The notes beneath the pieces were generated by a model. It was not told the origin of the DNA. It saw only the letters and a list, made by a program, of their open reading frames with translations, and searched no databases. Below, in pieces: positions 18,466-31,019 of a DNA stretch of 64,000 bases; within the stretch, counting starts at the first letter, position 1, and each line of letters opens with the position of its first letter. Source of the stretch: Taklimakanibacter lacteus (GTDB taxonomy: Bacteria; Pseudomonadota; Alphaproteobacteria; Rhizobiales; Aestuariivirgaceae); NCBI GenBank assembly GCA_003576695.1, contig QOZQ01000002.1, positions 434,001 to 498,000 on the forward strand, in the 5' to 3' direction. The translations under genes and the position numbers were made by a program.

Positions 18466-18491
18466 GGGGCCGGGCGTTGCCGCCCGGCCCC
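18466..18491 (-). terminator. Transcription terminator of rpsA
   Basis: A perfect 11-bp GC stem (GGGGCCGGGCG with its complement) with a 4-nt loop lies 10 nt after the rpsA stop. On the minus strand it is followed by TTCCGTTTC, a modest U-tract. Confidence 0.8.
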
Positions 18492-18501
18492 TTTGTTGGG
18501 A

Positions 18502-20220
18502 TCAGTTCTTGGACTCGGCGTCCTTCTTGGCCTTGTTGAGCGCGGCGCCGAGAATATCGCCCAGCGAGGCGCCCGAATCGGACGAGCCATACTGCGCCAC
18601 CGCCGCCTTCTCATCGGCGATTTCCAGCGCCTTGATCGAGACGGTGATGCGGCGGGTCTTCGAGTCGATCTGGGTGACCTTGGCATCGACCTTCTCGCCG
18701 ACCGCGAAGCGCTCGGGGCGCTGCTCGGACCGGTCGCGCGCCAGATCGGCGCGCTTGATATAGGCGGTCATCTCGGAGCCGGCGATCTTCACATTGAGGC
18801 CGTTCTCCTCGACGCCGACGACTTCGCAGGTGACCGTATCGCCCTTCTTGACGCCGGCCAGGCTCTCCATCGGATCGCCCGAGACCTGCTTGATGCCGAG
18901 CGAGATGCGCTCCTTCTCGATGTCGACATCGAGAACCTGGGCGCGCACGTGATCGCCCTTCTTGTAGTCCTTGATCGCGTCCTCGCCGGAGCGCTTCCAG
19001 TCGAGATCGGAGAGATGCACCATGCCGTCGACATCGCCGTCGAGGCCGACGAACAGGCCGAATTCGGTGATGTTCTTGATCTCGCCTTCGACGAGCGAGC
19101 CCGAGGGATGCTTCTCGGAGAAGCTCTCCCACGGATTCTGCTGCACCTGCTTGAGGCCGAGCGAAATGCGCCGCTTGGCCGGATCGACTTCGAGGACCTG
19201 CACCTGGATCTCTTCCGAGGTGGAGAGGATCTTGCCCGGATGCACGTTCTTCTTGGTCCAGCTCATTTCCGAGACATGGACGAGGCCTTCGATGCCGTCT
19301 TCCAGCTCGACGAACGCGCCGTAGTCGGTGATGTTGGTGACGCGGCCCTTGACCTTGGCGCCGATCGGGTATTTGGCGGCGACACCATCCCACGGATCCT
19401 TGTCGAGCTGCTTCATGCCGAGCGAGATGCGCTGCGTCTCGGGATTGATGCGGATGATCTGCACCTTGACCGTCTGGCCGACCGACAGCACGTCGGAGGG
19501 ATGATTGACGCGCTTCCAGGCGATGTCGGTGACATGCAGCAGGCCGTCAATGCCGCCCAGATCGACGAACGCACCGTAGTCGGTGATGTTCTTGACCACG
19601 CCGTCGACCACCTGGCCTTCGGTGAGGTTCTGGACCAGCTCGGAGCGCTGCTCGGCGCGGGTCTCTTCCATGATGGCGCGGCGCGACACGACGATATTGC
19701 CGCGGCGGCGGTCCATCTTGAGGATCTGGAAGGGTTGCGTGACATTCATCAGCGCGCCCACATCGCGGATCGGACGGATATCGACCTGGCTGCCGGGCAG
19801 GAAGGCCACGGCGCCGCCGAGATCGACGGTGAAGCCGCCCTTGACGCGGCCGAAGATGACGCCGTCGACGCGCTCATTGTTGGTGGAGGACTGCTCGAGG
19901 CGGGTCCAGGCTTCCTCGCGGCGCGCCTTGTCGCGCGACAGCACGGCTTCGCCGAGCGCGTTCTCGATGCGCTCGAGATAGACTTCGACCTCGTCGCCGG
20001 TCTTGAGCGCCACATCCTTGCCGGGCTGCGAGAATTCCTTGAGGGCGATGCGGCCTTCGGTCTTGAGGCCCACATCGATGATCGCGAAGTCGTTTTCGAC
20101 GGCGACGACGCGGCCCTTGACGACCGAGCCTTCGGCGGAGGTGCCGGTGCCGAAGCTTTCGGCAAGCAGGGCTTCGAAGTCGGCGCGGGTCGGATTGAGG
20201 GTATCGGCAGTTTTTGCCAT
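18502..20220 (-). CDS. rpsA: 30S ribosomal protein S1
   Basis: The 572-residue protein has six S1 RNA-binding domains in tandem. Clear repeats read VKGRVTNITDYGAFVELEDG, VVKNITDYGAFVDLGGIDGLLHVTD and EGEIKNITEFGLFVGLDGDVDG. It brings mRNA to the 30S subunit. I start at ATG 20220 (MAKTADT), with AGGA upstream; the frame is open for 12 more codons without a better site. A good promoter lies about 230 nt upstream, giving a long leader that may serve S1 autoregulation. The usual upstream neighbours cmk and aroA are absent. Confidence 0.97.
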   Translation of the reverse strand: MAKTADTLNPTRADFEALLAESFGTGTSAEGSVVKGRVVAVENDFAIIDVGLKTEGRIALKEFSQPGKDVALKTGDEVEVYLERIENALGEAVLSRDKARREEAWTRLEQSSTNNERVDGVIFGRVKGGFTVDLGGAVAFLPGSQVDIRPIRDVGALMNVTQPFQILKMDRRRGNIVVSRRAIMEETRAEQRSELVQNLTEGQVVDGVVKNITDYGAFVDLGGIDGLLHVTDIAWKRVNHPSDVLSVGQTVKVQIIRINPETQRISLGMKQLDKDPWDGVAAKYPIGAKVKGRVTNITDYGAFVELEDGIEGLVHVSEMSWTKKNVHPGKILSTSEEIQVQVLEVDPAKRRISLGLKQVQQNPWESFSEKHPSGSLVEGEIKNITEFGLFVGLDGDVDGMVHLSDLDWKRSGEDAIKDYKKGDHVRAQVLDVDIEKERISLGIKQVSGDPMESLAGVKKGDTVTCEVVGVEENGLNVKIAGSEMTAYIKRADLARDRSEQRPERFAVGEKVDAKVTQIDSKTRRITVSIKALEIADEKAAVAQYGSSDSGASLGDILGAALNKAKKDAESKN

Positions 20221-20453
20221 GTGATCAGGTTTCCTGAGTAATCGAGGCTGGCCCACGGCTATGTCCGCAGGACCTCCCGCAAGGCGCCGTCACCAAAATA
20301 GGTGCCAGGCGGGCAAACCACGTCATTTCCGGCATACGGGGCCAACCAGGCTTTGGGCGCGAGTATGGTCCGGAAACAGTTAGGGGCGCTGCCGGTTCGA
20401 CCGATGGCGCCCCGTGAGCGCGCCCGTCTAAGCGGGCGGCCTGGAACGGGGGG

Positions 20454-20482
20454 TCTATAGCGAAAGAGGGCCCCGGGGGCAA
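20454..20482 (-). promoter_or_regulatory. Promoter upstream of rpsA
   Basis: On the minus strand a -35 TTGCCC (20477-20482) and a -10 TATAGA (20454-20459) are separated by exactly 17 nt, a good alphaproteobacterial housekeeping promoter. Transcription would start near 20447, leaving a 5' leader of about 227 nt that includes a small CGCCCG/CGGGCG hairpin. Apart from this promoter and leader I see nothing in 20221-20517. Confidence 0.65.
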
Positions 20483-20517
20483 GCTTTCCCGGCATCTTTC
20501 TGGCCCGGCGGAATGCC

Positions 20518-21318
20518 CTATTTGGGGACATTCCGGCACTTCGTCGTCGTCTCGAAGAAGGGCGGATAGGCCAGCACGGTTTCGGTCGTGGTGCAGACGC
20601 GCTTCATGCATTGCGTCTTGAGGGCGGCCTGCCGGGCCTCTGTCTGCTGCCCGCTCTTCTTCAGCTGGCCGCCCATGCACCATTTGAAATGGGCGTTCCA
20701 GTCCTTGCTCCAGGCGCCGCCGGCAAAGTTGCATTTGCGGGCAAGATTCTCATTCTGCTGGGCGACGGCGGTGGCGGCATATTTGGCGCACTCATCCTTC
20801 ATCTTCTGCTCACCGGCGGTCTTCTGTGCGGTGAAGCAGCCGGCCAGCTGCTGGTTGCGGCTGTTGTTCTCGGCAACGCGTTTTGCCGGTCCGGCCTTGA
20901 GGCACCAGCCGAAATGAGCGGCGAAATCCTCGGACCACGCGCCCCCCTTGAGGCCGCAGGCTTTCGCCTTGTTGGCTTTCTGCTGCTTGACGGCCTCGGC
21001 CGCATAGGCCTGGCAGGCCTCTTGGCTTTCCTGCGGTTTCTTCGCGCATTTGGCGAGCGCGGCCTTGCGGGCCTTGTCCTCGGCCGTGAGCTTCGCCATG
21101 GTCGCCGTCTGGCACCAGGCGAAATGCCCGTTGAGATTGGCAGACCACTGGCCGCCGGTGAAGCCGCACTTCATCTGGATATTCTGTTCCTGCTGGGCGA
21201 CCGCCAGGGCGGCATAGGCCCCGCAATTGAGGTGCTGGGTGGCCTGGGCGTCTTGCGGAAGGGCGGCAAGCAACAGGATGCCCGCGCCGCCGAGCGAGCG
21301 CATATCCGGCCGATTCAT
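20518..21318 (-). CDS. Secreted protein of three cysteine-bearing tandem repeats, function unknown
   Basis: I do not recognise the family. The 266-residue protein begins with a possible signal sequence (GGAGILLLAALPQDAQA) and then has three copies of a 38-residue unit at 32-69, 102-139 and 177-214. The pattern is C-x2-YA-x2-AV-x-QQ-x2-N, then a second Cys, GG-x-WS, and HF-x-WC. Each unit holds three cysteines and two invariant tryptophans, and the linkers are Lys/Gln/Ala-rich helices. The C-terminal tail has three more cysteines. Extracytoplasmic location with disulfides is likely. It lies between gyrB and the rpsA promoter on the same strand. Confidence 0.8.
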   Translation of the reverse strand: MNRPDMRSLGGAGILLLAALPQDAQATQHLNCGAYAALAVAQQEQNIQMKCGFTGGQWSANLNGHFAWCQTATMAKLTAEDKARKAALAKCAKKPQESQEACQAYAAEAVKQQKANKAKACGLKGGAWSEDFAAHFGWCLKAGPAKRVAENNSRNQQLAGCFTAQKTAGEQKMKDECAKYAATAVAQQNENLARKCNFAGGAWSKDWNAHFKWCMGGQLKKSGQQTEARQAALKTQCMKRVCTTTETVLAYPPFFETTTKCRNVPK

Positions 21319-21487
21319 GAATCATCCTAGCCCTGACCCGATGCGGTCTCGGCGAGGTGGAATGCCGGTGCGCCGGCTCAGTCAGGGTTCCGGCGGACTG
21401 CGGTGAGGAAGTTCACCTGAAGACGGCACCAGAAGCAGGCATCTTATACCAGAATTGCCGTCAGGTCATGATCCATCGGGCGGGGCC

Positions 21488-25068
<3,581 letters not shown>

Positions 25069-25115
25069 TCACGCTTCTTATACTCTCTCCGGCCGCGCCG
25101 GGCGAGCGGGATCGC

Positions 25116-26228
25116 TCACACCCGCATCGGCATCAGCACATAGAGAGCCTGGTCGTCGGAGGGGTCGAGCACGATGGTGGGCGAGCCCGCATCGGCCAGC
25201 TGGAACCGCGCCGTATCGCTCTTGATCTGCGATGCGATGTCGAGGAGGTAGCGCGAATTGAAGCCGATATCGATCGGATCCGACTCGTAGCTGGCGGCGA
25301 TCTCTTCCTCGGCCGAGCCTGAATCGGGATTATTGACGGTGAGCACCACGCGACCATCGCCGACATTGAGTTTAACCGCACGTCCCTTTTCGAAGGAAAT
25401 GGTCGAGACCCGGTCGACGGCGCTGGAGAACAGCTTGGTGTCGACATCGAGCGTCTTGTCGTTGTTGCGCGGGATGACCCGCTCATAGTCCGGGAAGGTG
25501 CCGTCGATCAGCTTGGAGGTGAGGGTGAGCCCATTGAAGGAGAAGCGGATCTTGGAGGAGGACAGCGCGATCTCGATCTCGCCCTCATCGCTCTCGATCA
25601 GCTTGACGAGCTCCAGCACCGTCTTGCGCGGCACGATGATGCCCGGCATGCCCGTAGCGCCGGCGGGCAAGTCCACTTGCGCCCTGGCCAGGCGGTGACC
25701 GTCGGTCGCCACCGCTCTCAGCGTCTTGTTGGCGGCAACCTCATGCAGATAGATGCCGTTCAGGTAATAGCGGGTCTCTTCGGTCGAGATGGCGAAACGG
25801 GTCTTCTCGACGAGGCCCTTGAGCTCGGCCGCCGACAAGGTGAAGCGGTTGGCAAGCTCGCCGGCATTGAGATCGGGAAAGTCCTCCGGCGGCAGCGACT
25901 GCAGCGCGAAGCGCGAGCGTCCCGCCTTGATCGAGACGCGCCCCGTATCGGGGCCCTGGTCGAGCTCGAGCTGCGCGCCGTCGGGCAATTTGCGCACGAT
26001 GTCGTAGAGCATGTGGGCGGCGACCGTCACCGCGCCCTCCTGAGCCACCTCGGCAGGAACCGTCTCGATGATCTCGATATCGAGGTCGGTGGCGGTAAGC
26101 TTGATCGCCTCGCCCTTGGCCTGGACCAGCACATTGGACAGGATCGGGATGGTATTGCGTCTTTCGACCACGCTTTGCACATGGTTGAGGGCCTTGAGAA
26201 AGGCCGATCGCTCGATAGTCACCCGCAT
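25116..26228 (-). CDS. dnaN: DNA polymerase III subunit beta (sliding clamp)
   Basis: The 370-residue ring clamp holds the replicative polymerase on DNA. The start MRVTIERSAFLKALNHVQSVVERRNTIPIL and the family C-terminus YVLMPMRV are both present, and the three clamp folds are collinear with the family. It lies between dnaA and recF on the minus strand. The gap to dnaA carries a palindromic repeat (26255-26302). Confidence 0.97.
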   Translation of the reverse strand: MRVTIERSAFLKALNHVQSVVERRNTIPILSNVLVQAKGEAIKLTATDLDIEIIETVPAEVAQEGAVTVAAHMLYDIVRKLPDGAQLELDQGPDTGRVSIKAGRSRFALQSLPPEDFPDLNAGELANRFTLSAAELKGLVEKTRFAISTEETRYYLNGIYLHEVAANKTLRAVATDGHRLARAQVDLPAGATGMPGIIVPRKTVLELVKLIESDEGEIEIALSSSKIRFSFNGLTLTSKLIDGTFPDYERVIPRNNDKTLDVDTKLFSSAVDRVSTISFEKGRAVKLNVGDGRVVLTVNNPDSGSAEEEIAASYESDPIDIGFNSRYLLDIASQIKSDTARFQLADAGSPTIVLDPSDDQALYVLMPMRV

Positions 26229-26254
26229 AGTATCTTTGTCCTGTCTTCATCCAA

Positions 26255-26302
26255 GCGCGCGATCTGACGGAAAACCGGTACCCACTTTTCCTGATCGCGC
26301 GC
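26255..26302. repeat. Palindromic Rhizobiales-type intergenic repeat, copy A
   Basis: Outer arms GCGCGCGATC (26255-26264) and GATCGCGCGC (26293-26302) are perfect reverse complements. Inside lies the GGAAAA...CCGGTTTTCC core that it shares with the copies at 18416 and 31774. It occupies the dnaN-dnaA gap and may act as a transcript-processing or attenuation site there. Confidence 0.65.
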
Positions 26303-26353
26303 TACCGCCCGGGCCGCAGACATTGACGCCTTTGCGGCCCGCGCGCAAGACCG

Positions 26354-27790
26354 TTACTGTTGTTCGATAAGCCTGATCAGGAGAGCGACTTCGCGGGCGA
26401 GCCGGTCGTCGCTTTTCATCAGTTCCTCGATCTTGCGCACCGCATGGAGCACGGTCGAATGGTCGCGGCCGCCGAAGCGCCGGCCGATTTCGGGCAGGGA
26501 GCGGGGGGTAAGCTTCTTCGCCAGATACATGCCGACCTGACGCGGCACCACCACCGAGCGGGCGCGGCGCGGCGACAGCAGATCGGCGCGCGCCACATTG
26601 TAGTGGCGCCCGATCACTTTCAGGATGTCGTCGATGCGCACCCGGCACTGGTCCGGATTGGCCGACATGTCGCGCAAGACCATGGCCGCGAGATCGACCG
26701 ACAAGGGCGCATGCGAGAATTGCTGATGCGCGATGACGCGGTTGAGCGCCCCTTCGAGCTCGCGCCCGCCGCCCTGCACCTTGTTGGCGATGAATTCGAC
26801 CACATCGGGATCGACGCGGATGAGGGGGTCGCGCTGGGCCACTTCGGTGAGGCGTCGCGCCAGGATCTCGCGCCTCAGATCGAGTTCCGGCAGCTCGATA
26901 TCGACGACCAGGCCGCCCATCAGCCTGGAGCGCATGCGCTGGTCGATGGCGTCGAGCTGGGCCGGCGGCGCATCGGCGGCGATGACGATCTGGCGCTTGG
27001 CGTCCACCAGCGAGTTGAAGGTGTGGTAGAATTCCTGCGTCATCGACTTGCCCTGCAGGAACTGGAAGTCGTCGATGAGCAGCACGTCGATCGACTGGAA
27101 GAAATCCTTGAAGCCGATCGTGTCACGCGACCTGAGCGCGCCGATGAAATGATACATGAAGCGTTCGGCGGTGATGAACAGCACTTTGCGCTCGGGATGG
27201 CGCTCGCGCACCCGCCAGGCGATCGCGTTGAGGAGATGCGTCTTGCCGAGGCCTGCCGCCGAATGGATGAACAGCGGATTGAAGCTGACCGGCAGGCCTG
27301 GCTGCGATTCCGAAATGCGCTGGGCCGCCGCATGGGCCAGGCGGTTCGAGCCGCCGGTGATGAAGCTGTGGAAGGTCTGGTTGGGATCGAGCGGCGAGCC
27401 GCGCTCGCTGGTCGATTGATGCAGGACCTGGCTGGGTGGCGCCATATTGCCGCGATTGGCGGGTTCCGGCTGCTCGTCCTGCGGAATACGCCGGTCGGCG
27501 ACGTCCTGTGGCCGCTGCGGCACGCCGCGCGTGCGTACTTTGACATGCACATTGTCGAGATGACCGAGCTCGGCTTCGCTCGCCTTCAGCAGCTTCTGGG
27601 CGTAGTGCGTCTCGATCCAGTTGCGCAGGAAGCGGGTAGGCACCGAAACCGCGAGGCGGCCATCGGTGCATTCCTCGGGCTCCATGCGGGCAAACCAGCT
27701 CGTATACAGGTCATCGCCCAGTTCCGCTTTGAGCCTTTGCGCAATTTTGTCCCAGCTCTGCTTGAGCCCGGTTGCCGCCGCATCTGTCAT
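26354..27790 (-). CDS. dnaA: Chromosomal replication initiator protein DnaA
   Basis: The 478-residue AAA+ protein opens the replication origin. The domains are in order: an N-terminal oligomerisation domain (about 1-90), a linker rich in Pro/Gln (90-135), the AAA+ domain with Walker A SAAGLGKTHLLNA (177-189) and Walker B VLLIDDFQF, and domain IV with the DNA-binding signature GRDHSTVLHAVRKI. The start is ATG 27790, or GTG 27793 one codon earlier. It heads the dnaA-dnaN-recF-gyrB series, with a 607-nt leader and intergenic region behind it. Confidence 0.97.
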   Translation of the reverse strand: MTDAAATGLKQSWDKIAQRLKAELGDDLYTSWFARMEPEECTDGRLAVSVPTRFLRNWIETHYAQKLLKASEAELGHLDNVHVKVRTRGVPQRPQDVADRRIPQDEQPEPANRGNMAPPSQVLHQSTSERGSPLDPNQTFHSFITGGSNRLAHAAAQRISESQPGLPVSFNPLFIHSAAGLGKTHLLNAIAWRVRERHPERKVLFITAERFMYHFIGALRSRDTIGFKDFFQSIDVLLIDDFQFLQGKSMTQEFYHTFNSLVDAKRQIVIAADAPPAQLDAIDQRMRSRLMGGLVVDIELPELDLRREILARRLTEVAQRDPLIRVDPDVVEFIANKVQGGGRELEGALNRVIAHQQFSHAPLSVDLAAMVLRDMSANPDQCRVRIDDILKVIGRHYNVARADLLSPRRARSVVVPRQVGMYLAKKLTPRSLPEIGRRFGGRDHSTVLHAVRKIEELMKSDDRLAREVALLIRLIEQQ

Positions 27791-27857
27791 CACACCTAAA
27801 CCCCTTCTTTTCTTGTACTCGAGCGATTAGCCGCGCTTTCGGCACGCAAACTCCCAT

Positions 27858-27881
27858 CTTGCGGATCGACTGATCCGCAAG
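27858..27881. promoter_or_regulatory. Perfect palindrome CTTGCGGATC-N4-GATCCGCAAG in the dnaA leader
   Basis: Ten-base perfect arms with a GACT loop, 68 nt upstream of the dnaA start codon. In RNA it would form a very stable stem-loop in the dnaA 5' leader; in DNA it is a candidate binding site for a dimeric regulator. No T-tract follows, so it is not a simple terminator. Confidence 0.6.
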
Positions 27882-28323
27882 TTATGCTCCTTTCCGGCTC
27901 GAACGAACCTAAGGTGAACTAAAGCTAGAGAACTCGGTCACTCTTTGAGCCCCGCATGTGACCTTCACTGACTTACCCATCTACTTTGTGCCGCAGCCCC
28001 TCGGCAGCGCCCAAAGACCATACCCACAAGCCCTCGCGCGTGACAACTGAACTTGCTTGGCGTTCCGTATACGGATTTTTCTTTTGGTGCCGTGCGAGTT
28101 GTCGTTCGCGTCATGATGAGGGACGACAAGTAGTTGACTCGCATGCAGGATTCATTCGTCCGGCCGGTACAGATGCGAAAAAACCACAGTTGCCACAAAA
28201 ATTCGATTCCGCCATTTTGGCCAAGGCGGTTTTGCCGGCCTCCATCTTCTTGCTCCCGCTCACTCCGCTAACGCCATGAAAGATAACGGAAATTATTGCG
28301 CCAACTTATCAGCTGACTGAACA

Positions 28324-28358
28324 AGAAAAACGGCGCGTCCGGGGATGTCCGGCGCGCC
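28324..28358 (-). terminator. Rho-independent terminator of rpsT
   Basis: On the minus strand the stem GGCGCGCCGG pairs with CCGGaCGCGCC (one bulged A) around a 6-nt loop, then GTTTTTCTTGTT follows. A second perfect hairpin (ATGGCCGG-GAAA-CCGGCCAT, 28367-28386) lies between it and the rpsT stop. Confidence 0.85.
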
Positions 28359-28397
28359 GCCTGTGGATGGCCGGGAAACCGGCCATATATCAGAACG

Positions 28398-28661
28398 TTA
28401 CTTGATCGCTTTGACGCGCTTGGCGAGCCGCGACACTTTGCGTGCAGCCGCGTTCTTATGCAGCACGCCTTTTTGTGCACCGCGCATGAGCTGCGGCTCG
28501 GCCGCCTTCAGCGCTGCTTCCGCCGCGGCCTTGTCGCCGGACTTGAGTGCTTCCTCGACTTTACGCACGGACGAGCGCACCTGGCTGGTGCGGTTCTTGT
28601 TGATGACGGCACGGCGAGCTGCAACGCGTGTCGCCTTTTTCGCCGAACTGGTGTTCGCCAT
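28398..28661 (-). CDS. rpsT: 30S ribosomal protein S20
   Basis: The 87-residue basic, helical protein binds 16S rRNA. The start [26 protein letters not shown] (shown in part) and the end [16 protein letters not shown] are typical of S20. It is monocistronic with its own strong terminator and lies upstream of dnaA on the same strand, a pairing common in Hyphomicrobiales. Confidence 0.97.
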   Translation of the reverse strand: MANTSSAKKATRVAARRAVINKNRTSQVRSSVRKVEEALKSGDKAAAEAALKAAEPQLMRGAQKGVLHKNAAARKVSRLAKRVKAIK

Positions 28662-28791
28662 GAAATCACTTCCTGAAAGTTGAAACCGGTCGATATTGGT
28701 TCAATGCAAAATGCCGCTGGCTGCTGGAAAGCCCGCGGCTGCCTATCCCCTTCATCGGATGGGCGGCTTATAGTCGCCCGCAGCAGGCCCG

Positions 28792-29517
28792 TCAATTGCC
28801 GCTTCGCGCCGCCGCGAGGGCTGCGGCGAAGGCGGTTTTGAGGCCGGGATCGCTTTCAGCGCGCGTCATCCGCTCCAGCCGCCCCCTGATCGCCATATGG
28901 TCTTCAGCGCTGAGATGCGTCCGGATCATCGGATAATGCCGGGCCAGGGCCTGGGCGAGGGCAATGAGTTGATCGCTGGTGAAGGCGGGCGCTTCGGCGA
29001 GGGTATCGAGCGTGCCCTGGAGCGTGGTGGCGATGGCGCTGCTGCAGCATTTGCCGGCGCTCGCGTCCGAGAGGTCGAGAGCGGCCAGCCGGTCGATCAG
29101 ATAGAGCCGGAAGATCTGGATCTGGGTGAGCTCGTTCTGGACATCATCGCCGAGCGCCACGGCATAGCCATAGCGGCCGCGGAACTCGCCGGTCGCCGAC
29201 AGGATGGTCAGGATCTGCCGGCGCTTTTCGGCTTGCGCGAGCGGGCTTGCCATCAGGCTTTCGATATTGCGGCGATCGATCAGCCGGTCGAAATAGGCTT
29301 GCGTCTTGGGATTGCCGAGCCGCGGCAAGGTGATGGCGCCATTGTGGACGGCGAAGATCGCCTCGACATATTCCCCCGATGTCCACTGTCCATCCGCGGA
29401 TAGACTTGGCGCGCCTTGCGGATTGGCGGCCGCGGGAAGGGGGCTCAGGGCAACCGCCACGCTCGTCGCCATCACGGCGGCAGCTCGTCTGACTCCTGCC
29501 GATCGAAGGGGGCCCAT
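28792..29517 (-). CDS. Secreted protein of unknown function
   Basis: I do not recognise the family. From the ATG at 29517 (the frame is open to 29544) the 241-residue product has a clear signal peptide (RRAAAVMATSVAVALSPLPAAA, then NPQGAPSLS). The rest is mostly helical, with no transmembrane segment and a Cys-Cys pair (AGKCCSSAIATTLQ). It lies 130 nt upstream of rpsT on the same strand and is divergent from the Hsp70-like gene. A periplasmic role is likely; nothing suggests an enzyme. Confidence 0.75.
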   Translation of the reverse strand: MGPLRSAGVRRAAAVMATSVAVALSPLPAAANPQGAPSLSADGQWTSGEYVEAIFAVHNGAITLPRLGNPKTQAYFDRLIDRRNIESLMASPLAQAEKRRQILTILSATGEFRGRYGYAVALGDDVQNELTQIQIFRLYLIDRLAALDLSDASAGKCCSSAIATTLQGTLDTLAEAPAFTSDQLIALAQALARHYPMIRTHLSAEDHMAIRGRLERMTRAESDPGLKTAFAAALAAARSGN

Positions 29518-29702
29518 GTCCGCTCTCCAGCTCACCACCGGCAATTTAGCTCATTTCCGGGTGTGCCGCATCTCCCGCATTGCTCTCCCCGCTTTGTGTG
29601 CTATCTACGCGCCAATCCCAGTGCTCATCCCTGTCCCGCGCCGAGGCGAAGCTCAAACTTCGTTTCGCGACCGGGCCGCTGCCGCCCCTTAACGAGACTG
29701 TC

Positions 29703-31019
29703 ATGCCAACTGCCCTTGATGACATTTCGATCGGCATAGATTTCGGCACGACCAATACGGTGGTGGCGCTGGCCGGGCCCGATGGCGAGGCCTCAGCCCT
29801 CCAGTTCGATCATGCCGGCATCGTGCACCGCACCTACAACACGGCCTTGTGCTTCTGGGAGGACCATGAGGGTGGGGGCTCGAGGCTCTCGGTCGCCGGT
29901 GGCCCCTGGGCCATCGAGCAGTTCCTGCAGGGTCTCGCCGCCCATCGTTTCATCCAGTCCTTCAAGACCTTCGCCGCCAGCTCGCTCTTCACGCAGACGC
30001 GCATCTTCCGGCAGACGTTCCGCTTCGAGGATCTCCTCGCCACGTTCCTGCGCGTGCTTTCGCGCAATGCCGGCCCGTCCTTCTCGCTTGCCGCCAGGAC
30101 CGTCGTCATCGGCAGGCCGGTGCGCTTCGCCGGCGCCAGTCCCGATGACGATCTGGCGATGCGGCGCTATCGCTCGGGCTTCGGCGGGCTCGGCATCGCC
30201 AAGGGTCATTATGTCTATGAGCCGGTAGGGGCGGCTTTTTCCTTTGCCCGGCAATTGCGGCAGGACGCGACCGTGCTGGTCGCCGATTTCGGCGGCGGCA
30301 CCAGCGACTTCTCGGTCCTGCGCTTCGAGAAGCGCGACGGGCATTTTCGCGCCCGGCCCCTCGGCCATGCCGGCATCGGCATTGCCGGTGATGCCTTCGA
30401 CTACCGCATCATCGATCATGTCGTGTCGCCGCGCCTCGGCAAGGGGGCATCCTATCGCTCCTTCGGCAAGACCCTGACGATGCCGAACGGCTATTACGCG
30501 AATTTCGCCCGCTGGAATCAGCTTGCGGTGATGAAGACGTCGGGCGAGCTCAAGGAGCTCAGGCAACTGGCACGCCAGGCGGTCGATCCGGCGCCGCTGC
30601 TCGATCTCATCGATATCGTCGAAAACGACCTGGGATTTGCCCTCTATCGCGCGGTCACCGCGACCAAGATCGCGCTCTCCTCCGCCGAGCGGGCGCCATT
30701 CGATTTCCGCCACGGCGATCTCGTCATCGGTGAAACGATCACCCGGGGTGATTTCGAAACCTGGATCGCCGAGGATGTCGAGGCGATCGCGGCGACCGTC
30801 GACAAGGCGCTGGCCGATGCCGGGCTTGCCGCAAGTGAGATCGACAAGGTTTTCCTCACAGGGGGATCGTCTTTCATCCCGGCGATCTGGAAGGTGTTCG
30901 GCGCCCGCTTCGGCGAGGCGCGCCTGACCACGGGCGATCAGTTCGAATCCATTGCCTATGGGCTTGCCTTGATCGGGCGTTCGCCCGGTCTGGCCGACTG
31001 GACCGTGGGAGGCCAATGA
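29703..31019 (+). CDS. Hsp70-family (YegD-like) ATPase
   Basis: The 438-residue protein has an actin/Hsp70 ATPase fold: phosphate-1 loop IGIDFGTTNTVVAL (10-23), phosphate-2 loop VADFGGGTSDFSVLRF, and adenosine motif KVFLTGGSSFIPA. It lacks the DnaK substrate-binding beta domain and lid, as does E. coli YegD, so it is a stand-alone ATPase of unknown client. I start at ATG 29703, where the Hsp70 similarity begins; the upstream open frame is not conserved-looking. Its stop overlaps the TauE-family gene by 4 nt. Confidence 0.88.
   Translation: MPTALDDISIGIDFGTTNTVVALAGPDGEASALQFDHAGIVHRTYNTALCFWEDHEGGGSRLSVAGGPWAIEQFLQGLAAHRFIQSFKTFAASSLFTQTRIFRQTFRFEDLLATFLRVLSRNAGPSFSLAARTVVIGRPVRFAGASPDDDLAMRRYRSGFGGLGIAKGHYVYEPVGAAFSFARQLRQDATVLVADFGGGTSDFSVLRFEKRDGHFRARPLGHAGIGIAGDAFDYRIIDHVVSPRLGKGASYRSFGKTLTMPNGYYANFARWNQLAVMKTSGELKELRQLARQAVDPAPLLDLIDIVENDLGFALYRAVTATKIALSSAERAPFDFRHGDLVIGETITRGDFETWIAEDVEAIAATVDKALADAGLAASEIDKVFLTGGSSFIPAIWKVFGARFGEARLTTGDQFESIAYGLALIGRSPGLADWTVGGQ

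Larger units (their letters stand above)
27791..28397. other. 607-nt gap between dnaA and rpsT
   Basis: This is the largest gene-free stretch in the window and holds the dnaA promoter and leader. I see a perfect palindrome at 27858-27881, three GANTC methylation sites within 74 nt (28136, 28149, 28205) and the rpsT terminator near the right end. Only weak, two-mismatch DnaA-box-like sites occur (for example around 28020), so I do not call an origin. Short open frames on both strands have no recognisable product. Confidence 0.7.

Noticed and set aside
27965-28279. Short open frames on both strands in the dnaA-rpsT gap
   Set aside because: No ribosome sites, no recognisable products, and they overlap each other on opposite strands.
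27791-28397. Chromosomal origin (oriC) beside dnaA
   Set aside because: Only weak DnaA-box-like sites with two mismatches are visible and there is no clear AT-rich unwinding element; many Hyphomicrobiales have the origin elsewhere. A DnaA-box scan and GC-skew plot of the whole chromosome would decide.
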